Position numbers and translations under genes: made by a program | Notes under the pieces: generated by a model | Seen by the model: only the letters and a program-made list of their open reading frames with translations | What the model was told of the DNA's origin: nothing | Databases searched by the model: none | Shown here: one piece after another, positions 42,091-52,257 of the stretch | Layout of the letters: each line of letters opens with the position of its first letter | Position numbering within the stretch: position 1 is the stretch's first letter | NCBI GenBank assembly: GCA_016706565.1 | Contig: JADJJI010000003.1 | Coordinates: forward strand, 372,001 to 436,000 | Origin: Piscinibacter sp. | GTDB taxonomy: Bacteria > Pseudomonadota > Gammaproteobacteria > Burkholderiales > Burkholderiaceae_C | Direction: 5' to 3' | Length of the DNA stretch: 64,000 nucleotides

Positions 42091-42936
42091 TCAGGCGTCG
42101 GGTCGCAAGCGCAGGAAGCTGGCGAAGCGTGGCACGCCTTGCGGCGTGAGGCCACGGTAGGTGAAGGTCACGGTGCTGCCCAGCGGCGGTGGAGTGTCGC
42201 GCTGGGCATCGCTGAAGCCGGTGCCGATCTGGAACACCAAGCCGGCGTCCGTGCGCACCTGCAAGGCGCCGAGCCGGCCGGCAAGTCGGCCGCGACCCGG
42301 CGCGTGGCCGACCACCACGGCGTCGGCATCCTGCATCGGTTTCAGCTTGAGCAGCACGCGGCTGCGGCCCGTCACGTACACAGCATCCGAGCGATGCAGC
42401 ATCAGACCCTCGCCGCCGCCGCGGACAACGTCTTCCAGACGCCGGCGCAATGCGTCGCGACCCGGCACGGTGGATTGCGGCACGGCTTGCCATCGCGGCG
42501 AGCCGGCTCGCCGGTCCAGATCCGATAGCGCGGCCGCGCGCTCGTGGAAGCGCAGTGGCCCACCGGGCATCTCGAACACCATGTAGCGCACCTGCTGCCA
42601 GGCTGCGTCGTCCGGCGACGCGCGCCGCACCAGGCCCGACAGCTCGTCGAAGCGGCCTCGCCCGATCCAGAGCTCGCCATCCAGCGCGATCGATGGCAGT
42701 TGCCGGGTGAACCACGCCGGCGCTGCAACCGCGCCGCCGCCGCGAAAGCGCAACCGCACACCGTCCCACAGGGCGCGCACGCCATCGAGTTTTTCACTGA
42801 CCAGCCAGCCGGCCGGGTCGATGTCGTCGGCAGCCTCGTGGGCCAGCAGCAGGGGCGGCAACGCGGCGCCTGCGCCCACGGAGAACGGGAGCGCGAGCGC
42901 GCCGCTCAGAAGCGCCAGCGCATCGCGCCTGCCCAT
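42091..42936 (-). CDS. exported ATP-dependent DNA ligase (Lig E-like)
   Basis: Minimal ATP-dependent ligase, 281 residues from ATG 42936. The N-terminus MGRRDALALLSGALALPFSV reads as a signal peptide, with RR consistent with Tat export. Motif I is VSEKLDGVRA with the adenylated Lys; motif III is YMVFEMPGG; motif IV is GGEGLMLH; motif V is VLLKLKP; a short OB domain ends FASFLRL. Lig E types act in the periplasm on incoming or extracellular DNA (family knowledge). An ATG at 42957 is also possible. Confidence 0.85.
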   Translation of the reverse strand: MGRRDALALLSGALALPFSVGAGAALPPLLLAHEAADDIDPAGWLVSEKLDGVRALWDGVRLRFRGGGAVAAPAWFTRQLPSIALDGELWIGRGRFDELSGLVRRASPDDAAWQQVRYMVFEMPGGPLRFHERAAALSDLDRRAGSPRWQAVPQSTVPGRDALRRRLEDVVRGGGEGLMLHRSDAVYVTGRSRVLLKLKPMQDADAVVVGHAPGRGRLAGRLGALQVRTDAGLVFQIGTGFSDAQRDTPPPLGSTVTFTYRGLTPQGVPRFASFLRLRPDA

Positions 42937-43020
42937 CGAGGTTCGATCGGGACCCATGTCGGCTCCTGGCCGTGAAACATGGGCTCATGGTGGGCGGCGC
43001 CTCGCGAGCCGGCCATCCCT

Positions 43021-43064
43021 CCAGCGGGCCGAAGGGGATGGCCCCCTAACGGGGGGCCCGCTGG
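43021..43064. repeat. large inverted repeat after prpE
   Basis: CCAGCGGGCC (43021-43030) pairs with GGCCCGCTGG (43055-43064), and inside it GGCCCCC (43040-43046) pairs with GGGGGGCC (43051-43058), giving competing hairpins. It abuts the prpE stop. There is no T-run; it may be a termination or mRNA-stability element. Confidence 0.55.
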
Positions 43065-44963
43065 TCAGCGCGGCGTGACGAGGTCGCGGATCTGCTGCAG
43101 CGCCGTCGGGTCGTCCATCGTTGTCAGGTCGCCTGGGTCGCGCTGCTCGCATACCGCCTGGATCGCACGGCGCAGCATCTTGCCGGAGCGCGTCTTCGGC
43201 AGCAGAGTGACGAAGTGGATGCGCGACGGACGTGCGACCGCACCGAGCTGGCTGTCCACCGTCTTCATCACCTCACCTTCGAGCTTCAGGCGCGCCGCCG
43301 GGTCGTTGACCAGGTTGGCGTCCTTCAGCACCGCGAAGGCCATCGCCACCTGGCCCTTGAGCTGGTCGGCCACGCCCACCACCGCCACCTCGGCCACCGC
43401 CGGGTGGCTGGAGATGCTCTCCTCGATCTCGCGCGTGCCCAGCCGGTGGCCGGCGACGTTGATGACGTCGTCGGTGCGGCCGAGGATGAAGAAGTAGCCG
43501 TCCTTGTCGCGGATGCCCCAGTCGAAGGTGCTGTACAGCAGCTTGCCGGGGATGCTCTTCCAGTAGGTGTTGACGAAGCGCGCGTCGTCGCGCCACACGG
43601 TCTGCATGCAGCCCGGCGGCAGCGGGCCGGCGATGGCGACCACGCCCTTCTGGTCGGGCGAGGTGACCGGCTCGCCGGTGGTCTCGTCGATCAGCTGCAC
43701 GTCGTAGCCGTACACCGCCTTGCCCGGCGAGCCGAACTTGGTCGGCGCCTGCTCCACGCCGTTGCAGATGGCCAGGATCGGCCAGCCGGTTTCGGTCTGC
43801 CAGTAGTTGTCGATGATCGGCTTGCCCAGGCTTTCGGAAATCCACTTCGCGGTGGGCTCGTCCAGCGGCTCGCCGGCCAGGAACAGCGCACGCAGCGAGG
43901 ACAGGTCGTACTTGGAGAGGAAGGCCGGATCCTGCTTCTTCAGCACGCGCACGGCGGTGGGCGCGCTGAACATCACGGTGACCTTGTACTTCTCGACCAG
44001 GCTCCACCAGATGCCGGCGTCGGGCCGCGTCGGCAGGCCCTCGTACATGATGGTCGCCATGCCGGCGATCAGCGGGCCGTAGATGATGTAGCTGTGGCCC
44101 ACCACCCAGCCGATGTCGCTGGTGGAGAAGTAGGTCTCGCCGGCGTTGCCGCCGTAGATGTGCTTCATCGAGGCGGCCAGCGCCACCGCGTAGCCGCCGG
44201 TGTCGCGCTGCACGCCCTTGGGCTTGCCGGTGGTGCCGCTGGTGTACAGCGTGTAGCTCGGATGCGTGGCATCGACCCACACGCACGGCACCACGGTGTT
44301 CAGGTGCTTGGCGCGCATCGAGGTGTAGTCGACGTCGCGCCCTTCGGTGGTCTCCATCGCGCTGAGTCCGCGATTGACCAGCAGCACCCTGGCCGGCTTG
44401 TGCTTCGCGAGCTTGATGGCCTCGTCGAGCAGCGGCTTGTAGGCCACCACCTTGCCCGAGCGCATGCCGGCATCGGCACTGACCACCACGGTGGGCTCGG
44501 CATCGTCGATCCGGCTGGCCAGGCTGTGGCTGGCGAAGCCGCCGAACACCACCGAATGGATGGCCCCGATGCGCACGCAGGCCAGCATCGCGAATGCCGC
44601 CTCGGCGATCATCGGCATATAGATCAGCACACGGTCGCCCTGCTTCACGCCCAGGTCCTGCAGCACCGCGGCCATGCGCTGCACTTCGGCGTGCAGCTCG
44701 CGGAAGCTGTAGACCTTCTCCTGCTCGGTCTCGGTGGACACGAAGATCAGCGCGTTCTGGTCGGCGCGCGTGGCCAGGTGTCGGTCGACGGCGTTGTGGC
44801 ACAGGTTGGTGGTACCACCGACGTACCAGCGCGCGAACGGCGGGTTGGCGTAGTCGCAGACCTGCTCGAAGGGCGTCTTCCAGTCGATCAGCTTCGCCTG
44901 CTCGGCCCAGAAGCCGTCGCGGTCGGTGATCGAGCGCTGGTGGAAGTCGGCGTAGCTCGTCAT
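43065..44963 (-). CDS. prpE: propionate-CoA ligase (PrpE-type acyl-CoA synthetase)
   Basis: AMP-forming ligase making propionyl-CoA (possibly also acrylyl- or 3-hydroxypropionyl-CoA). The 632-residue protein has SYTLYTSGTTGKPKGVQRDT, IDNYWQTETGWP, FDWGIRDKDGYFFILGRTDD and the C-terminal Lys region KTRSGKMLRR. ATG 44963 gives the PrpE-like MTSYADFHQRSI. It is downstream of acuI on the same strand, suggesting a shared C3-acid pathway. Confidence 0.92.
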   Translation of the reverse strand: MTSYADFHQRSITDRDGFWAEQAKLIDWKTPFEQVCDYANPPFARWYVGGTTNLCHNAVDRHLATRADQNALIFVSTETEQEKVYSFRELHAEVQRMAAVLQDLGVKQGDRVLIYMPMIAEAAFAMLACVRIGAIHSVVFGGFASHSLASRIDDAEPTVVVSADAGMRSGKVVAYKPLLDEAIKLAKHKPARVLLVNRGLSAMETTEGRDVDYTSMRAKHLNTVVPCVWVDATHPSYTLYTSGTTGKPKGVQRDTGGYAVALAASMKHIYGGNAGETYFSTSDIGWVVGHSYIIYGPLIAGMATIMYEGLPTRPDAGIWWSLVEKYKVTVMFSAPTAVRVLKKQDPAFLSKYDLSSLRALFLAGEPLDEPTAKWISESLGKPIIDNYWQTETGWPILAICNGVEQAPTKFGSPGKAVYGYDVQLIDETTGEPVTSPDQKGVVAIAGPLPPGCMQTVWRDDARFVNTYWKSIPGKLLYSTFDWGIRDKDGYFFILGRTDDVINVAGHRLGTREIEESISSHPAVAEVAVVGVADQLKGQVAMAFAVLKDANLVNDPAARLKLEGEVMKTVDSQLGAVARPSRIHFVTLLPKTRSGKMLRRAIQAVCEQRDPGDLTTMDDPTALQQIRDLVTPR

Positions 44964-45034
44964 GCGTGTCTCCTGATGATTGTTCTCTCGCTGGCGGCGC
45001 ATTTCATGCGCATGCTCTTACGAGGGTCTGACGG

Positions 45035-46015
45035 TCAGCCGATGGTGACCACCACGCGGCCTCGCAGCTTGCCCTCCATCAACTCGTGCGCACGCGGGAT
45101 GGCCTGCGCCAGAGGCACCTCCACTGCGATCGCGTCGATCATCGCCGGGTCGAGGTCGCGAGCCAGCCGCTCCCAGGCCTGCCGCCGCAGCGCCAGAGGT
45201 GCCATCACGCTGTCCACCCCGGCCAGCGTCACGCCGCGCAAAATGAAGGGCATGACCGTGCCCGGCAGGTCACCGCCCTGCGCCAGCCCGCAGGCCGCCA
45301 CCACGCCGCCGTAGCGCGTCTGCGCACAGGCATTGACCAGCGTGTGGCTGCCCACCGCGTCGACCACCGCCGCCCAGCGTTCCTTCTGCAGCGGCTTGCC
45401 CGGGGCGCTCAGTTCGGCGCGGTCGATGACCGAGGCAGCGCCGAGCCGCTGGAGGTAGCCGGCCTCGGCGGCCTTGCCCGTCGCCGCAACGACCCGGTGG
45501 CCGAGCTTCGACAACAGCGCAGTCGCCACGCTGCCCACGCCGCCGGTGGCGCCGGTCACCAGCACTTCGCCGTCGCCGGGCTTCACGCCATGACGCTCCA
45601 GCGCCAGCACGCACAGCATCGCCGTGTAACCCGCGGTGCCGATCGCCATGGCCTGCCGGGTACTGAAGGCCCCTGGCAGCCGCACCAGCCAATCGCCCTT
45701 CAGCCGCGCCCGCTGTGCCAGGCAGCCCCAGCGTGTCTCGCCCACGCCCCAGCCGTTGTGGATGACCTTGTCGCCTGCCTTCCACTGCGCATGACTGCTT
45801 TCCAGCACCGTGCCGGCGCCGTCGATGCCGGCCACCATCGGCCAGTTGCGCACCACCGGCCCGCGGTTGGTGATGGCCAGGCCATCCTTGTAGTTGAGCG
45901 TCGAATGCTCGACCTTCAGCAGCACGTCGCCCTCGGGCAGCGAGGCCTCATCGACGTCGCGGATGCCGGCCTGGAAGCCGGCTTCGGACTTTTCCAGCAA
46001 GAGTGCCTTGAACAT
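45035..46015 (-). CDS. acuI: acrylyl-CoA reductase-type MDR oxidoreductase (AcuI/YhdH)
   Basis: Zinc-free MDR family member, 326 residues, with STLNYKDGLAITNRGPVVR, GIDGAGTV, the nucleotide site LVTGATGGVGSVATALL and VVDAVGSHTL. The AcuI/YhdH group reduces acrylyl-CoA to propionyl-CoA with NADPH. It lies 71 bases upstream of prpE on the same strand. Confidence 0.9.
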   Translation of the reverse strand: MFKALLLEKSEAGFQAGIRDVDEASLPEGDVLLKVEHSTLNYKDGLAITNRGPVVRNWPMVAGIDGAGTVLESSHAQWKAGDKVIHNGWGVGETRWGCLAQRARLKGDWLVRLPGAFSTRQAMAIGTAGYTAMLCVLALERHGVKPGDGEVLVTGATGGVGSVATALLSKLGHRVVAATGKAAEAGYLQRLGAASVIDRAELSAPGKPLQKERWAAVVDAVGSHTLVNACAQTRYGGVVAACGLAQGGDLPGTVMPFILRGVTLAGVDSVMAPLALRRQAWERLARDLDPAMIDAIAVEVPLAQAIPRAHELMEGKLRGRVVVTIG

Positions 46016-46145
46016 GGTGTCTCCTCAGCGGTTCGAGCACACGATAACGCAGCTGCCCGGAGGATCGAAAAGTTGCTGCAAGTGCCCGTCGCGACTGAGT
46101 TTTTCGGGTTGACGCTGGCGGCGGCAGCGCCTAAGCTGCGCCCCG

Positions 46146-46853
46146 ATGACCCGCCGGCACCGCGCCCTCTCCCGAAGCCGCCTCGCCGCGGCCGCGCTGC
46201 TGGCGCTGGCCAGCGCGCTGGTACAGGCCAGCCCGGACGCCAGCCACGACCCGATCGCCAAGCTGCTCGCCGACCGGGGCCTGGGCGATCCGGACAAAGT
46301 GCCTGCCGCCGTTCCCCCCAGCGACTACGAGTTCGTCAACAAGGTGCGCGACAAGGCCTCCGACATGGTGCTCAGCGCCATGAACTTCCTCGGTGTGCCC
46401 TACCGCCGCGGCGGCAACTCGGCCGACAAGGGCTTCGACTGCAGCGGGTTCACGCGCCACGTGTTCGAGATGAGCCTCGGCCTCGTGCTGCCGCGTCGCG
46501 CCGACGAGCAGGCCAGTGCACCTGGCCTGAAGAAGATCAGGCGCGAGGAGCTCAAGCCGGGTGACCTGGTGTTCTTCAACACGCTCAAGCGCACCTTCTC
46601 GCACGTCGGCATCTACATCGGCGAGGGCAAGTTCATCCACGCGCCACGCACCGGCGGCGAAGTGCGGGTGGAAGACATGCGCTACGCCTATTGGAGCAAG
46701 CGATTCACCGGCGCTCGGCGCGCGCTGCCGCTGGAGGCCGCGGCGGAATCGGCCCGGGTCGAGAACTCCGTGGTGCCGGCCAAGGCGGTACCCGCTGCCA
46801 CACCCTTGGTCACCCCGGCCACCGACGCGGAAACTTTCCGAACCTTGCACTGA
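46146..46853 (+). CDS. exported NlpC/P60 (C40) peptidoglycan endopeptidase
   Basis: A 235-residue cell-wall hydrolase. The N-terminus (RSRLAAAALLALASALVQA) is a signal peptide with a likely ASA/VQA cleavage. The catalytic Cys is in KGFDCSGFTRHVF, the His in FSHVGIYIG, and a second His in KFIHAPRTGGEV. It cuts peptide cross-links in murein (family knowledge). The C-terminus is an Ala/Pro/Val-rich tail. It is divergent from acuI. Confidence 0.88.
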   Translation: MTRRHRALSRSRLAAAALLALASALVQASPDASHDPIAKLLADRGLGDPDKVPAAVPPSDYEFVNKVRDKASDMVLSAMNFLGVPYRRGGNSADKGFDCSGFTRHVFEMSLGLVLPRRADEQASAPGLKKIRREELKPGDLVFFNTLKRTFSHVGIYIGEGKFIHAPRTGGEVRVEDMRYAYWSKRFTGARRALPLEAAAESARVENSVVPAKAVPAATPLVTPATDAETFRTLH

Positions 46854-46877
46854 GCCGGCCACGGCGCCACGCTCGTT

Positions 46878-46897
46878 ACCCCGGTCAAGCCCGGGGT
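46878..46897 (+). repeat. hairpin between the C40 peptidase and moaA
   Basis: ACCCCGG-TCAAGC-CCGGGGT is a perfect 7-bp stem 24 bases after the peptidase stop and 44 before moaA, without a T-run. It is probably a transcript end structure for the peptidase gene. Confidence 0.4.
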
Positions 46898-46940
46898 CGT
46901 GCCGGGTGGCCGGTGGTGCGCTGGAAGGCACAATCCGCGC

Positions 46941-48065
46941 ATGGGCGAAAAAGTCATCCCGCTGGCCGACCACCGCTACGCGGCCAGCATCCCTCGCATT
47001 CCGATCCAGCCGGCCGCACCGACGGGCCTGCTCGGCGACCGGCTGGGACGCCCGCTCACCGACCTGCGCATCTCGGTGACGGACCGGTGCAACTTCCGCT
47101 GCAGCTACTGCATGCCCAAGGAAGTGTTCGACAAGCAGTACAACTTTCTGCCCCACTCGTCGCTGCTGAGCTTCGAGGAGATCACCCGCACCGCGCGACT
47201 GTTCGTTGCCCATGGCGTGCGCAAGCTGCGGCTGACCGGCGGCGAGCCGCTGTTGCGCAAGAACGTCGAGCGGCTGATCGCGATGCTGGCCGAGCTGCGC
47301 ACGCCGGACGGCGCGCCGCTGGACCTGACGCTGACCACCAACGGCTCGCTGCTCCTGCGCAAGGCGCAGGCGCTGAAGGACGCCGGGCTGCAGCGTGTCA
47401 CGGTCAGCCTGGACGCGCTGGACGACGGCATCTTCCGTCGCATGAACGACGTCGACTTCCCGGTGGCCGAGGTGCTCGACGGCATCGCGCAGGCGCAGCG
47501 CGTGGGCCTCGGGCCGATCAAGGTCAACATGGTCGTCAAGCGCGGCACCAACGACCACGAGATCGTGCCGATGGCGCGCTTCTTCCGCGAGAACTTCGGC
47601 GGCGGCATCGTGCTGCGCTTCATCGAGTACATGGATGTCGGCGCCACCAACGGCTGGCGCATGGACGAGGTACTGCCCTCGGCGCAGGTGGTCGAGCGCA
47701 TTTCGGCCGAGTTCCCGCTCGAACCGCTGGAGGCCCAGTTGCCCGGCGAAACCGCGCAGCGCTGGCGCTACCACGATGGCGGCGGCGAGGTGGGCGTGAT
47801 CTCCAGCGTCACGCAGGCTTTCTGCCACGACTGCAACCGCGCGCGGCTGTCCACCGAAGGCAAGCTGTTCCTGTGCCTGTTCGCGCACCAGGGGCACGAC
47901 CTGCGCGCGCTGCTTCGCGGCGACTTCGACGATGCGCAGATCAGCGCGGCCATCGGCGAGATCTGGACCGGCCGCGACGATCGTTACTCCGCGCTGCGCA
48001 GCGCGCTGCAGGCCGACACCGGCAGCGGCCAGCGACGCGTCGAGATGCACTACATCGGCGGATGA
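46941..48065 (+). CDS. moaA: GTP 3',8-cyclase MoaA
   Basis: Radical SAM enzyme for the first step of molybdopterin synthesis. The 374-residue protein has both Fe-S motifs, N-terminal [12 protein letters not shown] and C-terminal [19 protein letters not shown], and ends in the required Gly-Gly (MHYIGG). ATG 46941 ([13 protein letters not shown]) is chosen; the upstream frame is not family-like. It is first in moaA-mobA-GNAT-moeA-panB-panC. Confidence 0.96.
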   Translation: MGEKVIPLADHRYAASIPRIPIQPAAPTGLLGDRLGRPLTDLRISVTDRCNFRCSYCMPKEVFDKQYNFLPHSSLLSFEEITRTARLFVAHGVRKLRLTGGEPLLRKNVERLIAMLAELRTPDGAPLDLTLTTNGSLLLRKAQALKDAGLQRVTVSLDALDDGIFRRMNDVDFPVAEVLDGIAQAQRVGLGPIKVNMVVKRGTNDHEIVPMARFFRENFGGGIVLRFIEYMDVGATNGWRMDEVLPSAQVVERISAEFPLEPLEAQLPGETAQRWRYHDGGGEVGVISSVTQAFCHDCNRARLSTEGKLFLCLFAHQGHDLRALLRGDFDDAQISAAIGEIWTGRDDRYSALRSALQADTGSGQRRVEMHYIGG

Positions 48066-48069
48066 CCCC

Positions 48070-48672
48070 GTGACCATTTCTCCCGACGACATCACCGGCC
48101 TGATCCTAGCCGGCGGCCGCGGCAGCCGCATGGGCGGCGTCGACAAGGGCCTGCAGAACCACCTGGGCATGCCGCTGGCCATGCACGCGCTGATGCGGCT
48201 GAGCCTGCAGGTCGGCCACGTGATGATCAATGCCAACCGCAACCTGGGTGCCTACGAGTCCCTGGGCGTGCCGGTGTGGCCCGACGCCCTGCCCGACTAC
48301 CCCGGCCCGCTAGCCGGCTTCCTGGCTGGCCTGGAGCACTGCGAGACGCCCTACCTCGTCACCGTGCCCTGCGACACGCCGGGCTTCCCGATCGACCTGG
48401 TCGAGCGCCTCGCCGCAGCGCTGGAAGCCGACAGCGCCGACATCGCCATGGCCGCCACGACCGAGAACGGTGCGCAGCAGGTGCAGCCGGTGTTCTGCCT
48501 GTTGAAGGCCTCGCTGATGGAGAGCCTGGTTCGGTTCACGCAGACGGGGCAACGCAAGATCGACCGCTGGACGGCGCAGCATCGCTGCGTCGAGGTGCCG
48601 TTCGACGATGCTCGGGCCTTCTTCAACGCCAACACGCTGGCGGATCTGCAGCAGCTGCAGACGAATGCCTGA
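48070..48672 (+). CDS. mobA: molybdenum cofactor guanylyltransferase MobA
   Basis: Joins GMP to molybdopterin for DMSO-reductase-family enzymes. The nucleotide loop [17 protein letters not shown] is at residues 10-26, with VPCDTPGFP further on. Length 200 fits. It starts with GTG four bases after the moaA stop and overlaps the GNAT gene by eight bases. Confidence 0.93.
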   Translation: MTISPDDITGLILAGGRGSRMGGVDKGLQNHLGMPLAMHALMRLSLQVGHVMINANRNLGAYESLGVPVWPDALPDYPGPLAGFLAGLEHCETPYLVTVPCDTPGFPIDLVERLAAALEADSADIAMAATTENGAQQVQPVFCLLKASLMESLVRFTQTGQRKIDRWTAQHRCVEVPFDDARAFFNANTLADLQQLQTNA

Positions 48673-49183
48673 ACCTGTCGACGTGCGCCGCCTGCGCGCG
48701 CTGGAACTGGCCGACTACAAGGCCCTGCGCGATGCGATGCTCGCTGCGCATCCCGATGCCTTCACCAGCGACGCGCAAGCCGAGTCCGCCAGGCCGGCCC
48801 AGGCCTACCTGCCGCGACTGGGGCTGGACCGGCCGAAGGGCGGGCATTTCACGCTGGGTGCCTGGGACGGCCGCGCGCTCGTCGGCGCGGTGAGTTGCGA
48901 GCGCGACATGCGCCTGAAGGTGCGCCATGTCGGCCACCTCATCGGCATGATGGTGGCCGATCACGCCGCCGGGCGCGGCATCGGCAAGGCCTTGCTGCAG
49001 GAATGCGTCGCCCTGGCCCGCGCTGACGGTCTCGAAGTGCTCACCCTGAGCGTGACCGCCGGCAACGCCGCCGCCGAGCATCTGTACCATCGCGCCGGCT
49101 TCGTGCGCTACGGCACCCAGCCGCGCGCCGTCAAGCTCGACGGCCGCTACCATGACAAGCACCTGATGATCCTGAGCCTGTGA
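48665..49183 (+). CDS. GNAT-family N-acetyltransferase
   Basis: A 172-residue GCN5-type acetyltransferase with the acetyl-CoA loop [18 protein letters not shown] and the C-terminal [19 protein letters not shown]. The substrate is unknown. It overlaps mobA by eight and moeA by four bases, so it is embedded in a molybdopterin operon, yet no Moco role for a GNAT protein is established. Confidence 0.85.
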   Translation: MPEPVDVRRLRALELADYKALRDAMLAAHPDAFTSDAQAESARPAQAYLPRLGLDRPKGGHFTLGAWDGRALVGAVSCERDMRLKVRHVGHLIGMMVADHAAGRGIGKALLQECVALARADGLEVLTLSVTAGNAAAEHLYHRAGFVRYGTQPRAVKLDGRYHDKHLMILSL

Positions 49184-50478
49184 GCACGATGACGACTGCG
49201 ACGCCCCCCAGCCTGGCCGAGATCGCCTCCTGCGTGAGCGGCTACGACCCGAACGCCCTGCCGGTGGCGCAGGCGCAGGAGTTCATCGCCCGCCTGGTGC
49301 CGCGCGTGCAGGCGGTGGAGATGCTGGCGATCCGCTCGGCGCTCGGCCGCGTGCTGGCGCGCGACATCGTCTCGGCCATCGACGTGCCGGCACACGACAA
49401 CTCGGCGATGGACGGCTACGCACTGCGCGGCGCCGATCTCTCGGCCAGCGGCGACACCGTGCTGCAGGTGGCCGGCACCGGCTTCGCCGGCGCGCAGTTC
49501 GACGGCAGCGTCGGCGCGGGCCAGTGCCTGCGCATCATGACCGGCGCGGTGATGCCCGCCGGGCTGGACACGGTGGTACCGCAGGAGTTCACCAAGACCG
49601 ACGGCACGCGCGTCACGGTGCCCGCCGGCGTGGTGCGCACTGGCGACAACCGCCGCCTGGCGGGCGAAGACCTCGCGAAAGGCGAAGCCGCGCTGAAGGC
49701 CGGCCGTGTATTGCGCCCCGCCGACCTGGGCCTGCTCGCCTCGCTGGGCCAGGCCGAAGTGCCGGTGCTGCGCCGCCTTCGCGTGGCCTTCTTCTCCACC
49801 GGCGACGAGCTTCGCTCGATCGGCGAGCCGCTCGATGCGGGCTGCGTCTACGACAGCAACCGCTACACGCTGTGGGGCATGCTGCAACGCCTGGGCGTCG
49901 ACCTGATCGACATGGGCGTGGTGCGCGACGACCCGGCCGCACTGGAGGCGGCCTTCCGCCACGCCGCCGAGAACGCCGACGCGGTGATCACCTCCGGCGG
50001 AGTCAGCGTCGGCGAGGCCGACCACACCAAGCAGGTCATGAAGACGCTGGGCGACGTGCTGTTCTGGCGGATCGCCATGCGGCCGGGGCGGCCGATGGCG
50101 ATCGGCCGCATCACCAGCCGCGGCCACGACGCCATCCTGTTCGGCCTGCCCGGCAACCCGGTGGCGGTGATGGTCACCTTCTACGCCTTCGTGCGCGACG
50201 CGCTGCTGGCGATGAGCGGTGCCTCGGCGCAGCCCCTGCCGATGCTCAGCGCCGCCAGCACGCAGCCGATCCGCAAGAAGGCCGGCCGCACGGAATACCA
50301 GCGCGGCATCGTCTCGCGCGGCGCCTCCGGCTGGCAGGTGGAGATCACCGGCTCGCAGGGCTCGGGCATCCTGCGCAGCATGAGCGAGGCCAACGGACTG
50401 GTGGTACTTCACCACGAACAAGGCAATGTGGCTGCCGGCGACCGGGTCGACGTGCTGCCTTTCGACGGACTGGTCTGA
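49180..50478 (+). CDS. moeA: molybdopterin molybdenumtransferase MoeA (second copy)
   Basis: A 432-residue MoeA from GTG 49180 (or ATG 49189). It has [53 protein letters not shown] and [14 protein letters not shown], all conserved. It differs widely from the copy at 33506. Two MoeA types are common in this order, and one may serve tungsten or a specific enzyme. It is followed two bases later by panB. Confidence 0.93.
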   Translation: MSTMTTATPPSLAEIASCVSGYDPNALPVAQAQEFIARLVPRVQAVEMLAIRSALGRVLARDIVSAIDVPAHDNSAMDGYALRGADLSASGDTVLQVAGTGFAGAQFDGSVGAGQCLRIMTGAVMPAGLDTVVPQEFTKTDGTRVTVPAGVVRTGDNRRLAGEDLAKGEAALKAGRVLRPADLGLLASLGQAEVPVLRRLRVAFFSTGDELRSIGEPLDAGCVYDSNRYTLWGMLQRLGVDLIDMGVVRDDPAALEAAFRHAAENADAVITSGGVSVGEADHTKQVMKTLGDVLFWRIAMRPGRPMAIGRITSRGHDAILFGLPGNPVAVMVTFYAFVRDALLAMSGASAQPLPMLSAASTQPIRKKAGRTEYQRGIVSRGASGWQVEITGSQGSGILRSMSEANGLVVLHHEQGNVAAGDRVDVLPFDGLV

Positions 50479-50480
50479 CG

Positions 50481-52173
<1,693 letters not shown>

Positions 52174-52215
52174 CCGCGGCCCGGGCGGCGCCGGGCCGCC
52201 CCAAGCCGGCCGGGC

Positions 52216-52252
52216 GCCCCCTCGGAGGCGGCTCGCAGCGCGAGCCGGGGGC
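52216..52252. repeat. intergenic hairpin between panC and ppsA
   Basis: GCCCCC (52216-52221) with GGGGGC (52247-52252), and inside GGCTCG (52230-52235) with CGAGCC (52241-52246), form a two-tier hairpin. It lies between convergent genes and can serve both strands as a terminator. GGGCCGCCCC just upstream is shared with the 9787 element. Confidence 0.6.
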
Positions 52253-52257
52253 GGACA

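Noticed and set aside
46854-46940. Moco riboswitch upstream of moaA
   Set aside because: The 87-base gap has only one simple hairpin and is too short and simple for the Moco RNA fold.
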